Positions 17,019 to 25,598 of a stretch of DNA of 64,000 nucleotides are shown here, piece by piece. A program made the translations under genes and the position numbers. The stretch is from contig NZ_RJTX01000002.1 of NCBI RefSeq assembly GCF_003729955.1, positions 434,001 to 498,000 on the forward strand. Direction: 5' to 3'. Source of the stretch: Chryseobacterium daecheongense (GTDB taxonomy: Bacteria > Bacteroidota > Bacteroidia > Flavobacteriales > Weeksellaceae). The notes beneath the pieces are model-generated. The model did not search any database. It was not told where the DNA came from and saw only the letters and a program-made list of their open reading frames with translations. Position 1 is the first letter of the stretch. Every line of letters begins with the position of its first letter.

Positions 17019-17130
17019 TAGTGAAGCAAAATCGCAGAATTGTAAAACTGCCTATATGCAGAGTAGTTATAATAATTCAACAGTTTAGAGATTTCACGAT
17101 TCATCTTTTCTGCAATTTCACTCCGAAAAT
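17019..17130. repeat. Palindromic intergenic repeat (copy 2)
   Basis: The left arm begins AGTGAAGCAAAATCGCAGAA and the right arm, read on the other strand, begins AGTGAAATTGCAGAAAAGA; GATTTCACGATT lies inside. It shares word content with the repeat at 3421-3540 (ATTGCAAAATCGTGAAATCG; GCGATTTCACTC). Imperfect, non-coding, between lipocalin and cinA. Confidence 0.4.
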
Positions 17131-17190
17131 ATTGTCCGCCACATATATTTTCCCGTCATTTGTATAAGAATTTTTTTCGAGAATATACTT

Positions 17191-18435
17191 ATGGAAAAAG
17201 CTGTTCTGATTACCATTGGTGATGAGATTCTTTCGGGAAATACCGTGGACACCAATTCTAATTTTATTGCTGCCGAACTTAAAAATATAGGGATACAGGT
17301 ATCACAGATCTTCACTATTTCAGATGAGATCGAAACGATAAAGAAAACACTGCATTCCGCACTGGAATTAGGTAATGTTGTGATCACAACAGGAGGATTA
17401 GGCCCAACCAGGGATGATAAAACCAAAAAAGCCCTTGCCGAATTTTTCAATGATGAAATAGCGTTGGATGAGGTTACTTTTGATCATCTGAGAAGATATA
17501 TGGAGAAAAGGGGTCGGCTGGAAATTCTTGAAAGAAACAGAGAACAGGCCTTTGTTCCTACAAAATCTTTGGTGTTTCAAAATTATTACGGAACCGCTCC
17601 GTGTATGATGATGGAGCAGGATGGAAAACTATGTTTCAGCCTTCCCGGAGTTCCTTATGAAGTAAAACCATTGATCAAGGATCAGATCATTCCTTATTTA
17701 AAAGATAAATTCCACCTCCATTATATCAGTACCAGAATTGTTTCCGTGGTAGGAATCCCCGAGAGCATTTTAGCGGATACGATTGAAGACTGGGAACTTG
17801 CTCTTCCGGATAATATGGCTTTATCTTATCTCCCGGTTGGAACCCGTGTGAAGTTGAGGTTAACGGCCAAAGGAGACAATGAAGAGATTTTGCAACAGCA
17901 ATTGGAAGATCAGGTGCAAAAACTTCTTCCACTAGTACAGGATCATACCATTGCCACATCCGAAGATAAAATTGAAAAGATCTTAGGCGATGTGTTGAGT
18001 GAAAAAAAACTGACTATTTCCACAGCAGAAAGCTGTACAGGAGGAGAACTGGCCAAAATGATCACTTCCAACTCAGGAAGCTCAAAATATTTCCTGGGCG
18101 GAATCATTACTTATGCCACCGAAAAGAAAGTGGATATTTTAAAGGTCTCCCAGGATACAGTGGACCAATACACGGTAGTAAGCGAACAGGTGGCTCAAGA
18201 AATGGCAAAAGGCTGTCAAAAATTATTTGACACCAATATCTCTTTGTCTACAACCGGAGTGGCTGGTCCTGGAAAAGGAGAGGATGGAAAGGAAGTGGGA
18301 ACAGTTTACTACACCATCAGAATCAATGAAAGAGAACAGACGTTAAAATTATATATGCCTCATCTGGAAAGGCTTGATTTTATGAATTTTGTTTCCCAGA
18401 AAATCCTTCAGGACCTGATTGGAATGCTGATATAA
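17191..18435 (+). CDS. cinA: CinA: competence/damage-inducible protein with NMN amidohydrolase domain
   Basis: 414 residues. The N-terminal domain (1-170) is molybdopterin-binding-like: TIGDEILSGNTVDTNSNFIA, TTGGLGPTRDDKTKKAL, and CFSLPGVPYEVKPLI. The C-terminal domain (about 255-414) has STAESCTGGELAKMITSNSG and TGVAGPGKGEDGKEVGTVY, the PncC-type nicotinamide mononucleotide deamidase that recycles pyridine nucleotides. The arrangement and length are those of full-length CinA. Cytoplasmic, monocistronic. Confidence 0.96.
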   Translation: MEKAVLITIGDEILSGNTVDTNSNFIAAELKNIGIQVSQIFTISDEIETIKKTLHSALELGNVVITTGGLGPTRDDKTKKALAEFFNDEIALDEVTFDHLRRYMEKRGRLEILERNREQAFVPTKSLVFQNYYGTAPCMMMEQDGKLCFSLPGVPYEVKPLIKDQIIPYLKDKFHLHYISTRIVSVVGIPESILADTIEDWELALPDNMALSYLPVGTRVKLRLTAKGDNEEILQQQLEDQVQKLLPLVQDHTIATSEDKIEKILGDVLSEKKLTISTAESCTGGELAKMITSNSGSSKYFLGGIITYATEKKVDILKVSQDTVDQYTVVSEQVAQEMAKGCQKLFDTNISLSTTGVAGPGKGEDGKEVGTVYYTIRINEREQTLKLYMPHLERLDFMNFVSQKILQDLIGMLI

Positions 18436-18535
18436 ACTGAAGATAATCAGAGTGTAAAACAAGTTACTGGAAAATAAAATACATTCCGTAACAAATTGAA
18501 GAAAAAACATACATATTGTATAAATTGTAATTATA

Positions 18536-20593
18536 ATGAAAAAATTAACGCTTTCTCTGTTCTTATTAACAGGGATTTGTTCACAGAACGTATTGCAGGC
18601 GCAGGCTAACGCAACGAAAACTGCTGTGAGTGCTACGGATAAAGGGTTGGACCTTAGTTTGATGGATAAATCTGTACGTCCTCAGGATGATTTTTATAAC
18701 TATGTGAACGGAACATGGATGAAAACTGCCAAAATTCCGTCTGATAAGCCAACTTGGGGAAGTTTCAACAAGCTTGCTGATGATACGGATAACAATTCCA
18801 TGACGATTTTGAACTCTCTTTTGAAAGATAAATTTGCGGACGGAACAGAAGGCAAAAAAATCCAGGATTTGTATGCTACCTATATGAATATGCAGAAGAG
18901 AAATGCGGATGGAATCAAGCCTATTCAGGCTAATATCAACAAGATCGACGCGATCAAAAACCTTACAGACCTTCAAAATTACCTGACTTCCGTAACGAAA
19001 GAAGGAGAAAATACTTTCTATGGATGGGGTGTGGATGCAGACTTGAAAGACTCTAAAATGAATGCTGTTTACTTAGGTAATGCTTCTCTGGGTCTGGGAA
19101 GAGATTATTATCAGAAGGTAAATGAAAAAAATACAGAAGCTATTGCAGAATATACCAAATATGTAGCTTCTATGTTGAAAGAATTGGGGTACAAAAATGC
19201 TGATGCAGCGGCAAAAGGAATTGTTGATTACGAAAAAAGCATTGCACAAACGTATTTAACAAACGAGCAAAGCCGTGATAATACGCTTCAGTATAACCCG
19301 AAAACAATGTCAGAACTTTCCGGATTAGTGAAAAATGTAGACCTTCCTGCTTATCTTAAAAAAGTAGGAGTAAATACAGATAAAGTAATCATTGGAGAAA
19401 TCGGATATTACAAAAATATGGATAAATTCATCAACGCTCAGAATCTTCCTGTGATCAAGGATTATCTTAAATTCCACATGATCCATGGAAGCGCTTCTTA
19501 TTTAAGTGAAAAACTGGGTGACATGAAATTTGCTTTCTATGGTAAATATTTAAGAGGTCAACAGGAACAAAGAGCATTGAACAAGAGAGGGTATGAGCTG
19601 ATCAACGGAACATTGGGTGAAGCTTTCGGAAAATTATATGTTGAGAAATATTTCCCGGCTGAAGCTAAAGCTCAAATGGTTGAGTTAATTGACTATTTGA
19701 AGAAAAGTTTCGCTGTTCACATCAACGGTTTGACTTGGATGTCTGCTACCACAAAAGAAAAAGCAATGCAGAAGCTGAACAAGTTCACTGTGAAAGTTGC
19801 TTATCCTGATAAATGGAAAGATTATTCTAAATTAAATATCGTTTCTGAAGCTAAAGGTGGAAACTTATATTCCAACCTTCAGAATATTGCAGAATGGCAG
19901 TACAATAAAGATCTGGCGAAAATCGGAAAAGCAGTAGACAAATCAGAATGGGGAATGACGCCGCAGACGGTAAATGCGTATTACAACCCGGTAAATAACG
20001 AGATCGTTTTCCCGGCTGCAATTCTTCAGCCTCCTTTCTTCAATCCTAATGCTGATGCAGCCGTTAATTTCGGTGGAATCGGTGCAGTTATCGGACATGA
20101 AATGAGCCACGGATTCGATGATTCAGGAGCACAGTTCGATGCTGATGGAAACTTAGTAGACTGGTGGACTCCGGAAGATAAAGCCAACTTTGAGAAAGCA
20201 ACAAAAGCTCTTGCTGCTCAATATGATAAGTATGAGCCTGTAAAAGGAACGTTCGTTAACGGAACTTTCACGAACGGTGAAAATATCGCTGACTTAGGAG
20301 GTGTGAACATCGCTTATGATGCCCTTCAAATGTATTTGAAAGATAAAGGAAATCCTGGATCCATCAGCGGTTATACACAAGATCAGAGATTCTTCCTAAG
20401 CTGGGCAACAGTTTGGAGAACATTATCAAGTGAAAAATACATGGTAAACCAGGTGAAAACAGATCCACACTCTCCGGGATATTTCAGAAGTTTCGGTCCG
20501 ATCATCAACGTTGATTCTTTCTATAAAGCATTCGACGTTAAAGAAGGAGATAAACTTTATAAAAAGCCTGCAGATAGAATTAAAATCTGGTAA
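18536..20593 (+). CDS. M13 family zinc metallopeptidase (PepO-like), copy 1
   Basis: 685 residues with a signal peptide ending in VLQAQA. The neprilysin-type catalytic site VIGHEMSHGFDDSG (HExxH) and the third ligand motif ENIADLGGVNIAYDAL (ExxxD) are present. NAYYNPVNNEIVFPAAILQPP is the usual substrate-site motif, and the C-terminal DPHSPGYFRSFGP is intact. N-terminal SLMDKSVRPQDDFYNYVNGT starts the M13_N domain. Cleaves peptides outside the cytoplasm. A paralogue follows 247 bases downstream, separated by a terminator and an AT-rich repeat element, so the two can be regulated independently. Confidence 0.95.
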   Translation: MKKLTLSLFLLTGICSQNVLQAQANATKTAVSATDKGLDLSLMDKSVRPQDDFYNYVNGTWMKTAKIPSDKPTWGSFNKLADDTDNNSMTILNSLLKDKFADGTEGKKIQDLYATYMNMQKRNADGIKPIQANINKIDAIKNLTDLQNYLTSVTKEGENTFYGWGVDADLKDSKMNAVYLGNASLGLGRDYYQKVNEKNTEAIAEYTKYVASMLKELGYKNADAAAKGIVDYEKSIAQTYLTNEQSRDNTLQYNPKTMSELSGLVKNVDLPAYLKKVGVNTDKVIIGEIGYYKNMDKFINAQNLPVIKDYLKFHMIHGSASYLSEKLGDMKFAFYGKYLRGQQEQRALNKRGYELINGTLGEAFGKLYVEKYFPAEAKAQMVELIDYLKKSFAVHINGLTWMSATTKEKAMQKLNKFTVKVAYPDKWKDYSKLNIVSEAKGGNLYSNLQNIAEWQYNKDLAKIGKAVDKSEWGMTPQTVNAYYNPVNNEIVFPAAILQPPFFNPNADAAVNFGGIGAVIGHEMSHGFDDSGAQFDADGNLVDWWTPEDKANFEKATKALAAQYDKYEPVKGTFVNGTFTNGENIADLGGVNIAYDALQMYLKDKGNPGSISGYTQDQRFFLSWATVWRTLSSEKYMVNQVKTDPHSPGYFRSFGPIINVDSFYKAFDVKEGDKLYKKPADRIKIW

Positions 20594-20614
20594 TCAGTAT
20601 CAAAAAGATAACAG

Positions 20615-20642
20615 AACCGTTCAGCAATGAGCGGTTTTTTTA
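20615..20642 (+). terminator. Rho-independent terminator
   Basis: Stem AACCGTTCA / TGAGCGGTT (one wobble pair), loop GCAA, then a T-run, 21 bases after the first M13 gene. Confidence 0.75.
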
Positions 20643-20781
20643 TTAATTGATAATTGATAATTGATAATTGATAATTGATAATTTTTATCAGTAAGTGTCT
20701 AAACCTCGTATCCTGAACCCCGAACTCGAACTCCGGAATTCATAACCGTCAGCGTTGCATCATTTATCAATTATCATTAAT
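20642..20781. repeat. AT-rich heptamer array with inverted terminal match
   Basis: Five TAATTGA units (20644-20678) form a tandem array. The left end ATTAATTGATAATTGATAA matches, inverted and with one base missing, TTATCAATTATCATTAAT at 20764-20781. The core between is GC-richer (CCTGAACCCCGAACTCGAAC). Resembles a small non-autonomous repeat sitting between the two M13 genes. Confidence 0.5.
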
Positions 20782-20840
20782 CACTTATTATTAAAGTTCG
20801 TATATTTGGTAAGTTTGTGTTCAATCAAAAATTATTTTTA

Positions 20841-22937
20841 ATGAAAAAGCTAAATATCGGAATACTTGCCTTCACAGGTATTGTATTTTTAAACTCTTGC
20901 GGTACCAAAAAGACTGTTGATGCAAGTACGAAAACAGAGACAGCGGTAGCTGTTGCAGAACCTGTGAAACAAGAAGTAAAAGAAGAGGGGATCAATTTAT
21001 CTTATATGGATAAAAGTGTTCGTCCGCAGGATGATTTTTTTAGCTATGTGAACGGAAATTGGGTGAAAACCACTCAGATTCCTTCCGATAAATCAAGCTG
21101 GGGCTCTTTCAATGCGTTAAGAGAGAATGTGGATGATGCTTCCCTGGATATTTTAAATAAAATTCTTTCCGAGAAATATCCTGAAGGTTCAGAAGGACAG
21201 AAAATCCAGAATCTGTATGCTTCTTTCATGGATACCAATAAGAGAAATGCAGAAGGTTTAGCGCCTATCAAAGGAGATCTGGCAAAAATTGATGCGATTA
21301 AGAACCTTAATGATCTTCAGAAATATCTTTTGGAAGGAACAAAGTTCGGAGATAATTCTTTCTATGGATGGAACGTAAGAGCAGATATGAAGGATTCTAA
21401 AATGAATGCCGTATATCTTGGCGGTCCTGATCTTGGTTTGGGAAGAGACTACTATCAGAAAGAAAATGAATCCAACACTAAAACTTTAGCGGAGTATCAG
21501 AATTATGTCGCTAAATTATTCGGGGTTTTAGGATATAAAAATTCAGCACAGGCAGCCCAAAATGTAGTAGCTTTTGAAAAACAGTTGGCTAATTATCTTT
21601 TAACACTTGAACAAAACAGAGATGCCAACTTAAGATATAATCCTAGAAAAGTATCGGAATTATCAGGCTTGGTTAAAAATATCAATTTAGCTAAATACTT
21701 AACCGAGGCAGGTGTAAATACGGATAAAGTAATTATCGGAGAGCTGAAATATTATCAGAATATGGATCAATTCCTGACTCAGAAAAACCTTCCTTTATTA
21801 AAAGATTACCTGAAATACCATGTCATCAATGGAAATGCTAGTAACCTTGATCAGAATTTAGAGCAGATCAGGTTCGATTTTTATTCCAAATATCTTCAGG
21901 GGCAAAAAGAACAGCGCCCGATGGATAAAAGAGGATTATCTCTTGTTAATGGAGTTCTCGGAGAAGCTTTCGGAAAATTATATGTTGAAAAATACTTCAC
22001 TCCCGAAGCAAAACAACAGATGGAAACCTATATCGATTATCTGTTGAAATCATTTAAAACCCATATTAATAATCTGGACTGGATGTCAGCAACCACTAAA
22101 GTGAAAGCTCAGGAGAAGCTGTCTAAATTCACTGTGAAAATTGCTTACCCAGACAAATGGAAAGATTATTCTCAATTAAAAGTAAATTCTCCTGAACAAG
22201 GAGCAACATTATATTCCAATCTTCAGAATGTTGCAGCATGGCAATATCAAAGAAGCTTGGAAAAAGTAGGAAAACCGGTTGATAAGACAGAGTGGGGAAT
22301 GACTCCGCAGACAGTAAATGCTTATTACAACGGATCAAATAATGAGATTGTTTTCCCTGCTGCTATTCTTCAGCCGCCTTTCTATAATCCTAAAGCTGAT
22401 GCCGCTGTGAATTTCGGAGGAATTGGTGCTGTTATAGGTCACGAAATTTCTCATGGATTCGATGACAGCGGTTCAAGATTCGATGGAGATGGAAATCTGA
22501 ATAACTGGTGGACAGATGAAGACCGTAAAAACTTCGATGCAAAAGTAGGACAATTGGCAGCACAGTATAACGCTTATGAGCCGGTAAAAGGAAGCTTTGT
22601 GAACGGTAAATTTACAAGCGGTGAAAATATTGGGGATTTAGGCGGAGTGGCGGTTGCTTATGACGCTCTGCAGATGTATCTGAAAGACCACGGAAATCCA
22701 GGATTGATCAGCGGATTTAGCCAGGATCAGAGATTCTTTATGAGCTGGGCTACAGTTTGGAGAACCAAATCAACCGACCAGCATATGGTGAACCAGGTAA
22801 AAACAGATCCGCATTCACCGGGATATTTCAGGGCATTCGGTCCATTGGTGAATCAGGATTCATTCATTAAGGCGTTTGATATCAAGCCCGGTGATAAAAT
22901 GTATAAAGCTCCTCAGGACAGAATAAAAATCTGGTAA
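20841..22937 (+). CDS. M13 family zinc metallopeptidase (PepO-like), copy 2, lipoprotein
   Basis: 698 residues. The start at 20841 gives a type II signal with lipobox FLNSC, then a 30-residue Lys/Glu/Ala/Val linker. The rest is closely related to copy 1: YMDKSVRPQDDFFSYVNGNW, VIGHEISHGFDDSG (HExxH), ENIGDLGGVAVAYDAL, and DPHSPGYFRAFGP. It is thus a membrane-anchored version of the soluble neighbour, and the pair arose by tandem duplication. A TATATTTG element at 20801-20808 is a possible own -7 box. The gene ends in a hairpin terminator. Confidence 0.95.
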   Translation: MKKLNIGILAFTGIVFLNSCGTKKTVDASTKTETAVAVAEPVKQEVKEEGINLSYMDKSVRPQDDFFSYVNGNWVKTTQIPSDKSSWGSFNALRENVDDASLDILNKILSEKYPEGSEGQKIQNLYASFMDTNKRNAEGLAPIKGDLAKIDAIKNLNDLQKYLLEGTKFGDNSFYGWNVRADMKDSKMNAVYLGGPDLGLGRDYYQKENESNTKTLAEYQNYVAKLFGVLGYKNSAQAAQNVVAFEKQLANYLLTLEQNRDANLRYNPRKVSELSGLVKNINLAKYLTEAGVNTDKVIIGELKYYQNMDQFLTQKNLPLLKDYLKYHVINGNASNLDQNLEQIRFDFYSKYLQGQKEQRPMDKRGLSLVNGVLGEAFGKLYVEKYFTPEAKQQMETYIDYLLKSFKTHINNLDWMSATTKVKAQEKLSKFTVKIAYPDKWKDYSQLKVNSPEQGATLYSNLQNVAAWQYQRSLEKVGKPVDKTEWGMTPQTVNAYYNGSNNEIVFPAAILQPPFYNPKADAAVNFGGIGAVIGHEISHGFDDSGSRFDGDGNLNNWWTDEDRKNFDAKVGQLAAQYNAYEPVKGSFVNGKFTSGENIGDLGGVAVAYDALQMYLKDHGNPGLISGFSQDQRFFMSWATVWRTKSTDQHMVNQVKTDPHSPGYFRAFGPLVNQDSFIKAFDIKPGDKMYKAPQDRIKIW

Positions 22938-22964
22938 TAAGATTACCAACAATTGTTAGAAAAG

Positions 22965-22992
22965 AAAACGCATCATTTTGATGCGTTTTTTT
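22965..22992 (+). terminator. Rho-independent terminator
   Basis: Stem AACGCATCA / TGATGCGTT with loop TTT and a following T-run, 29 bases after the second M13 gene. Confidence 0.85.
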
Positions 22993-23208
22993 ATTTATTT
23001 TTCATAGTTTAGTGACATCATTAAATGTTGTTTTTGGATTGATATTTAATGAATTAAATTAAATATTTCAAGAAAAATCTTAACAAAATTTTGTATGTTA
23101 CAGTTTTTTTTTAAATTTAAACATTGGATTGGTGACTTGTTCGATTCTGCAACAGGTTATTTTAAAAACAATCCTCACCAAAACCAAAAATCTCAAAATA
23201 ATAATAAT

Positions 23209-23655
23209 ATGGCAATGTTCAATTATGGTGTTGGCGGAAACGAGGTCAAAGTTGACGCTAATGAAGCTATTCAGGAGATACAAGAGAATAAATCACTCAT
23301 TGTAAGCCAGCTTACCACTGAGGAATCTTATACCCCTGAAATTGTAACAGGATTAAAGACTGTGGATGATGTCTTCAAACATTTTCAACCTTCTGTAAGC
23401 GTACAGCATGAAACAGAAGACGGAGGAGTAGTAGAAGAAGAATTCCGTTTTCAAAATCTTGCGGATTTCACTCCCAAAAATCTTACCCAGAATTCAAACT
23501 ATTTACAGCAGCTTAGCATGGAGCAGGAGCAGTACAATAAAATTGTGCGTCAGCTGAAAACTAATAAGATTCTGCGTAATATGTTGGAAAACGAGCAAAC
23601 GAGAGCTGCGTTTGTGGAAGTATTGAAAGAAGTGGCACAAGAACTTGAAAAATAA
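23209..23655 (+). CDS. tssB: Type VI secretion contractile sheath small subunit (T6SSiii TssB)
   Basis: 148 residues from MAMFNYGVGGNEVKVDANEA. The start at 23209 is chosen over an in-frame ATG at 23095 because the extra 38 residues are low-complexity (Phe-rich then Asn/Gln-rich) and the sheath domain begins at this ATG. Contains GLKTVDDVFKHFQPSVSVQ and KIVRQLKTNKILRNMLEN. In Bacteroidota-type T6SS, TssB and TssC heterodimers polymerise into the contractile sheath around the Hcp tube. tssC follows 16 bases downstream. No other T6SS gene is in the window. Confidence 0.88.
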   Translation: MAMFNYGVGGNEVKVDANEAIQEIQENKSLIVSQLTTEESYTPEIVTGLKTVDDVFKHFQPSVSVQHETEDGGVVEEEFRFQNLADFTPKNLTQNSNYLQQLSMEQEQYNKIVRQLKTNKILRNMLENEQTRAAFVEVLKEVAQELEK

Positions 23656-23671
23656 TTAAAAGACTTTAATC

Positions 23672-25033
23672 ATGGACAGTAAACTACAGGCAGCAGAAGG
23701 CCAACAACAAGGCCAACAGCAACAGGCGGGTAAACCGAAAGGGAACCCACTGGCCGAACTTAATAAAATGGGAGGTTTCGGCTTTGTTGAATCCGTTGTG
23801 GACGGCATCGCCAATATGAACCCCACTAGAAAAGCGAGGAAAGAAATTTTCCTTAACGATAGTAATAAAGCAGAAGAAAGAAAAGAATTACTTCAGAAAA
23901 TTAACCTTTGGGTGAGTCTTTTGGAAGGAAATGAATCTGCTGATAAAATGGCTGAAACCTGTAAAAACAAAGCTCAACAGGCTGATCAGAGTTTAAAAAG
24001 AAACCTGAAAAACACCCTTGATGCTGTTCGTCAGCTGGAGACCAATTACAGAACTGTAGCACAATTCTATAAAAATACGGAATTAGACAAAGTAGACAAT
24101 GTAAATATCGTCAATGCCAGCCTTGAGCAGGTAACAGATTTGGATAATCCGCTTTTCATTGATGCGATTGCTGAAGAATTCAAAAATTACTACGATCGTC
24201 TTGATCTTAGGGATAACTATTCTATCCTGGCTATTCCCGGATATTTAGGATCTAATAAGGTTATTGAAAAATGGGCGAAGATCTGTAATGAAAACAAAGT
24301 AATGATGGTTACGGATTTCGCCAACCTTGATAAACCGGATGATGTGGTAGACCTTTTCCACTCAGCTAATCTTACAGGAGGTGAATTGCACAGAAGTAAC
24401 GTGATTATGACCTGCAACTGGCTTGTAGGACGTGGTAAGGCTGAAGAAGTAGGGGAAGAAGAAAATGTAGAGCTTCCGCCTTCAACATCATTAGCCGGAA
24501 AAATCCATAAAACATTGATGTCTCAGGTTGCTGCAGGTAAAAAGCATGGTAATATCAATGAAGTAGATGCCGTGAAATTCGAATTGAAGAAAAGTGAAAT
24601 TTCTCAATTAGAAAAAATGGGATTGGTACCTATGGTGAATGAATATGGTAAAATCATGGCTTTCTCTGCAAAAACATTATTTACAGGAGACAATATCGGA
24701 CTTCAAACCTATTCTGTAGTTCGTGTATTTGATTATGTAACAAAAGTTTTACTGGATTTCTTAAACAGAAGAGCCTTCGAGAACTGGAATGCAAGAAACG
24801 AAGACGATTTGAGAAGACAGATCGTAACATTCTTAGACGGCATTAAAGGTCCTGATAAACTGATTGAGAAATTCAAGATCGTTCGTTTTGAACAGGACAA
24901 AGTAAATAAAGACAGAGTATGGCTGGATATCCGCTTGACTCCTTATTTTCCTACCAAAAGTTTCGTTATTAAATTAGACGGGCACAAAGGGGATGATGGA
25001 AACGAATGGGATGCAGAATACACTCAGGAATAA
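23672..25033 (+). CDS. tssC: Type VI secretion contractile sheath large subunit (T6SSiii TssC)
   Basis: 453 residues. The N-terminus is Gln/Gly-rich (residues 8-25), then a helical region and the sheath core: NPLFIDAIAEEFKNYYDRLD, ILAIPGYLGSNKVIEKWAKI, LQTYSVVRVFDYVTKVLLD, and the C-terminal DKVNKDRVWLDIRLTPYFPT typical of the Bacteroidota TssC group (DUF5458-type). It pairs with TssB just upstream. The two-gene unit is closed by a terminator, and baseplate, tube, membrane-complex and ClpV genes are not nearby, so the rest of the machine must be encoded elsewhere if functional. Confidence 0.9.
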   Translation: MDSKLQAAEGQQQGQQQQAGKPKGNPLAELNKMGGFGFVESVVDGIANMNPTRKARKEIFLNDSNKAEERKELLQKINLWVSLLEGNESADKMAETCKNKAQQADQSLKRNLKNTLDAVRQLETNYRTVAQFYKNTELDKVDNVNIVNASLEQVTDLDNPLFIDAIAEEFKNYYDRLDLRDNYSILAIPGYLGSNKVIEKWAKICNENKVMMVTDFANLDKPDDVVDLFHSANLTGGELHRSNVIMTCNWLVGRGKAEEVGEEENVELPPSTSLAGKIHKTLMSQVAAGKKHGNINEVDAVKFELKKSEISQLEKMGLVPMVNEYGKIMAFSAKTLFTGDNIGLQTYSVVRVFDYVTKVLLDFLNRRAFENWNARNEDDLRRQIVTFLDGIKGPDKLIEKFKIVRFEQDKVNKDRVWLDIRLTPYFPTKSFVIKLDGHKGDDGNEWDAEYTQE

Positions 25034-25052
25034 ATTTGAACTCAATTTTTAT

Positions 25053-25087
25053 AAAAAACCGATGCATTTTTTACATCGGTTTTTTTC
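25053..25087 (+). terminator. Rho-independent terminator of tssBC
   Basis: Stem AAAACCGATG / CATCGGTTTT with a 9-base loop and T-run, 20 bases after tssC. Confidence 0.85.
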
Positions 25088-25096
25088 TACCATAGT

Positions 25097-25573
25097 ATGA
25101 AAATTAATATGATTAAAAGTAGAGTTATTAATGCTTTACCTTTATTATTTGTAGCTTTTCTGATAAGCTGTGAAGATAAAAAACTTCAAAGTCCTGAACA
25201 TAAAATAGACCTTTTTGCGGATGAACGGCATGAAGGAACGGCTTATGTGATGAGTGAAGAAGAATGTTATGATCAGAGTCAAATGGTCATTGCAAGCTCA
25301 GACGTAAAACTTGTAGACAGCTCTTCCGGACGGGGAAAAGCAGTTTTTATTTATAAGATCCACTCAGGAGAATTAGTGAAAACAACCCGTGATTCGGCTG
25401 TTAATTATCCTTTGGAATTCCTTTCCAATTACAAGCTGAAGCTGCCAAAAGACTCCATGTATTTATATCTTCAAAAGCTTAATGGTTATCGCTTTATTGC
25501 CAAGGAAAAGAACCTTAAATACCAATGGCTGAAAGGAGCTTCCGTATATACTGTAGGTAAGGAAAACAAATAA
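25097..25573 (+). CDS. Small lipoprotein of unknown function
   Basis: 158 residues (154 if the ATG at 25109 is used). Signal peptide with lipobox VAFLISC, followed by EDKKLQ. The mature part has no family I recognise; features are MSEEECYDQSQMVIASSD and a hydrophilic C-terminus. It lies between the T6SS sheath pair and mutY, with only 25 bases to mutY, so it may share a transcript with mutY. Confidence 0.6.
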   Translation: MKINMIKSRVINALPLLFVAFLISCEDKKLQSPEHKIDLFADERHEGTAYVMSEEECYDQSQMVIASSDVKLVDSSSGRGKAVFIYKIHSGELVKTTRDSAVNYPLEFLSNYKLKLPKDSMYLYLQKLNGYRFIAKEKNLKYQWLKGASVYTVGKENK

Positions 25574-25598
25574 GCTTATCTTTGCGGGATTAAATGAG

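Noticed and set aside
23095..23208. In-frame N-terminal extension of TssB starting at ATG 23095
   Set aside because: The 38 extra residues are Phe-rich then Asn/Gln-rich low complexity and do not resemble sheath proteins; the conserved sequence begins at 23209.
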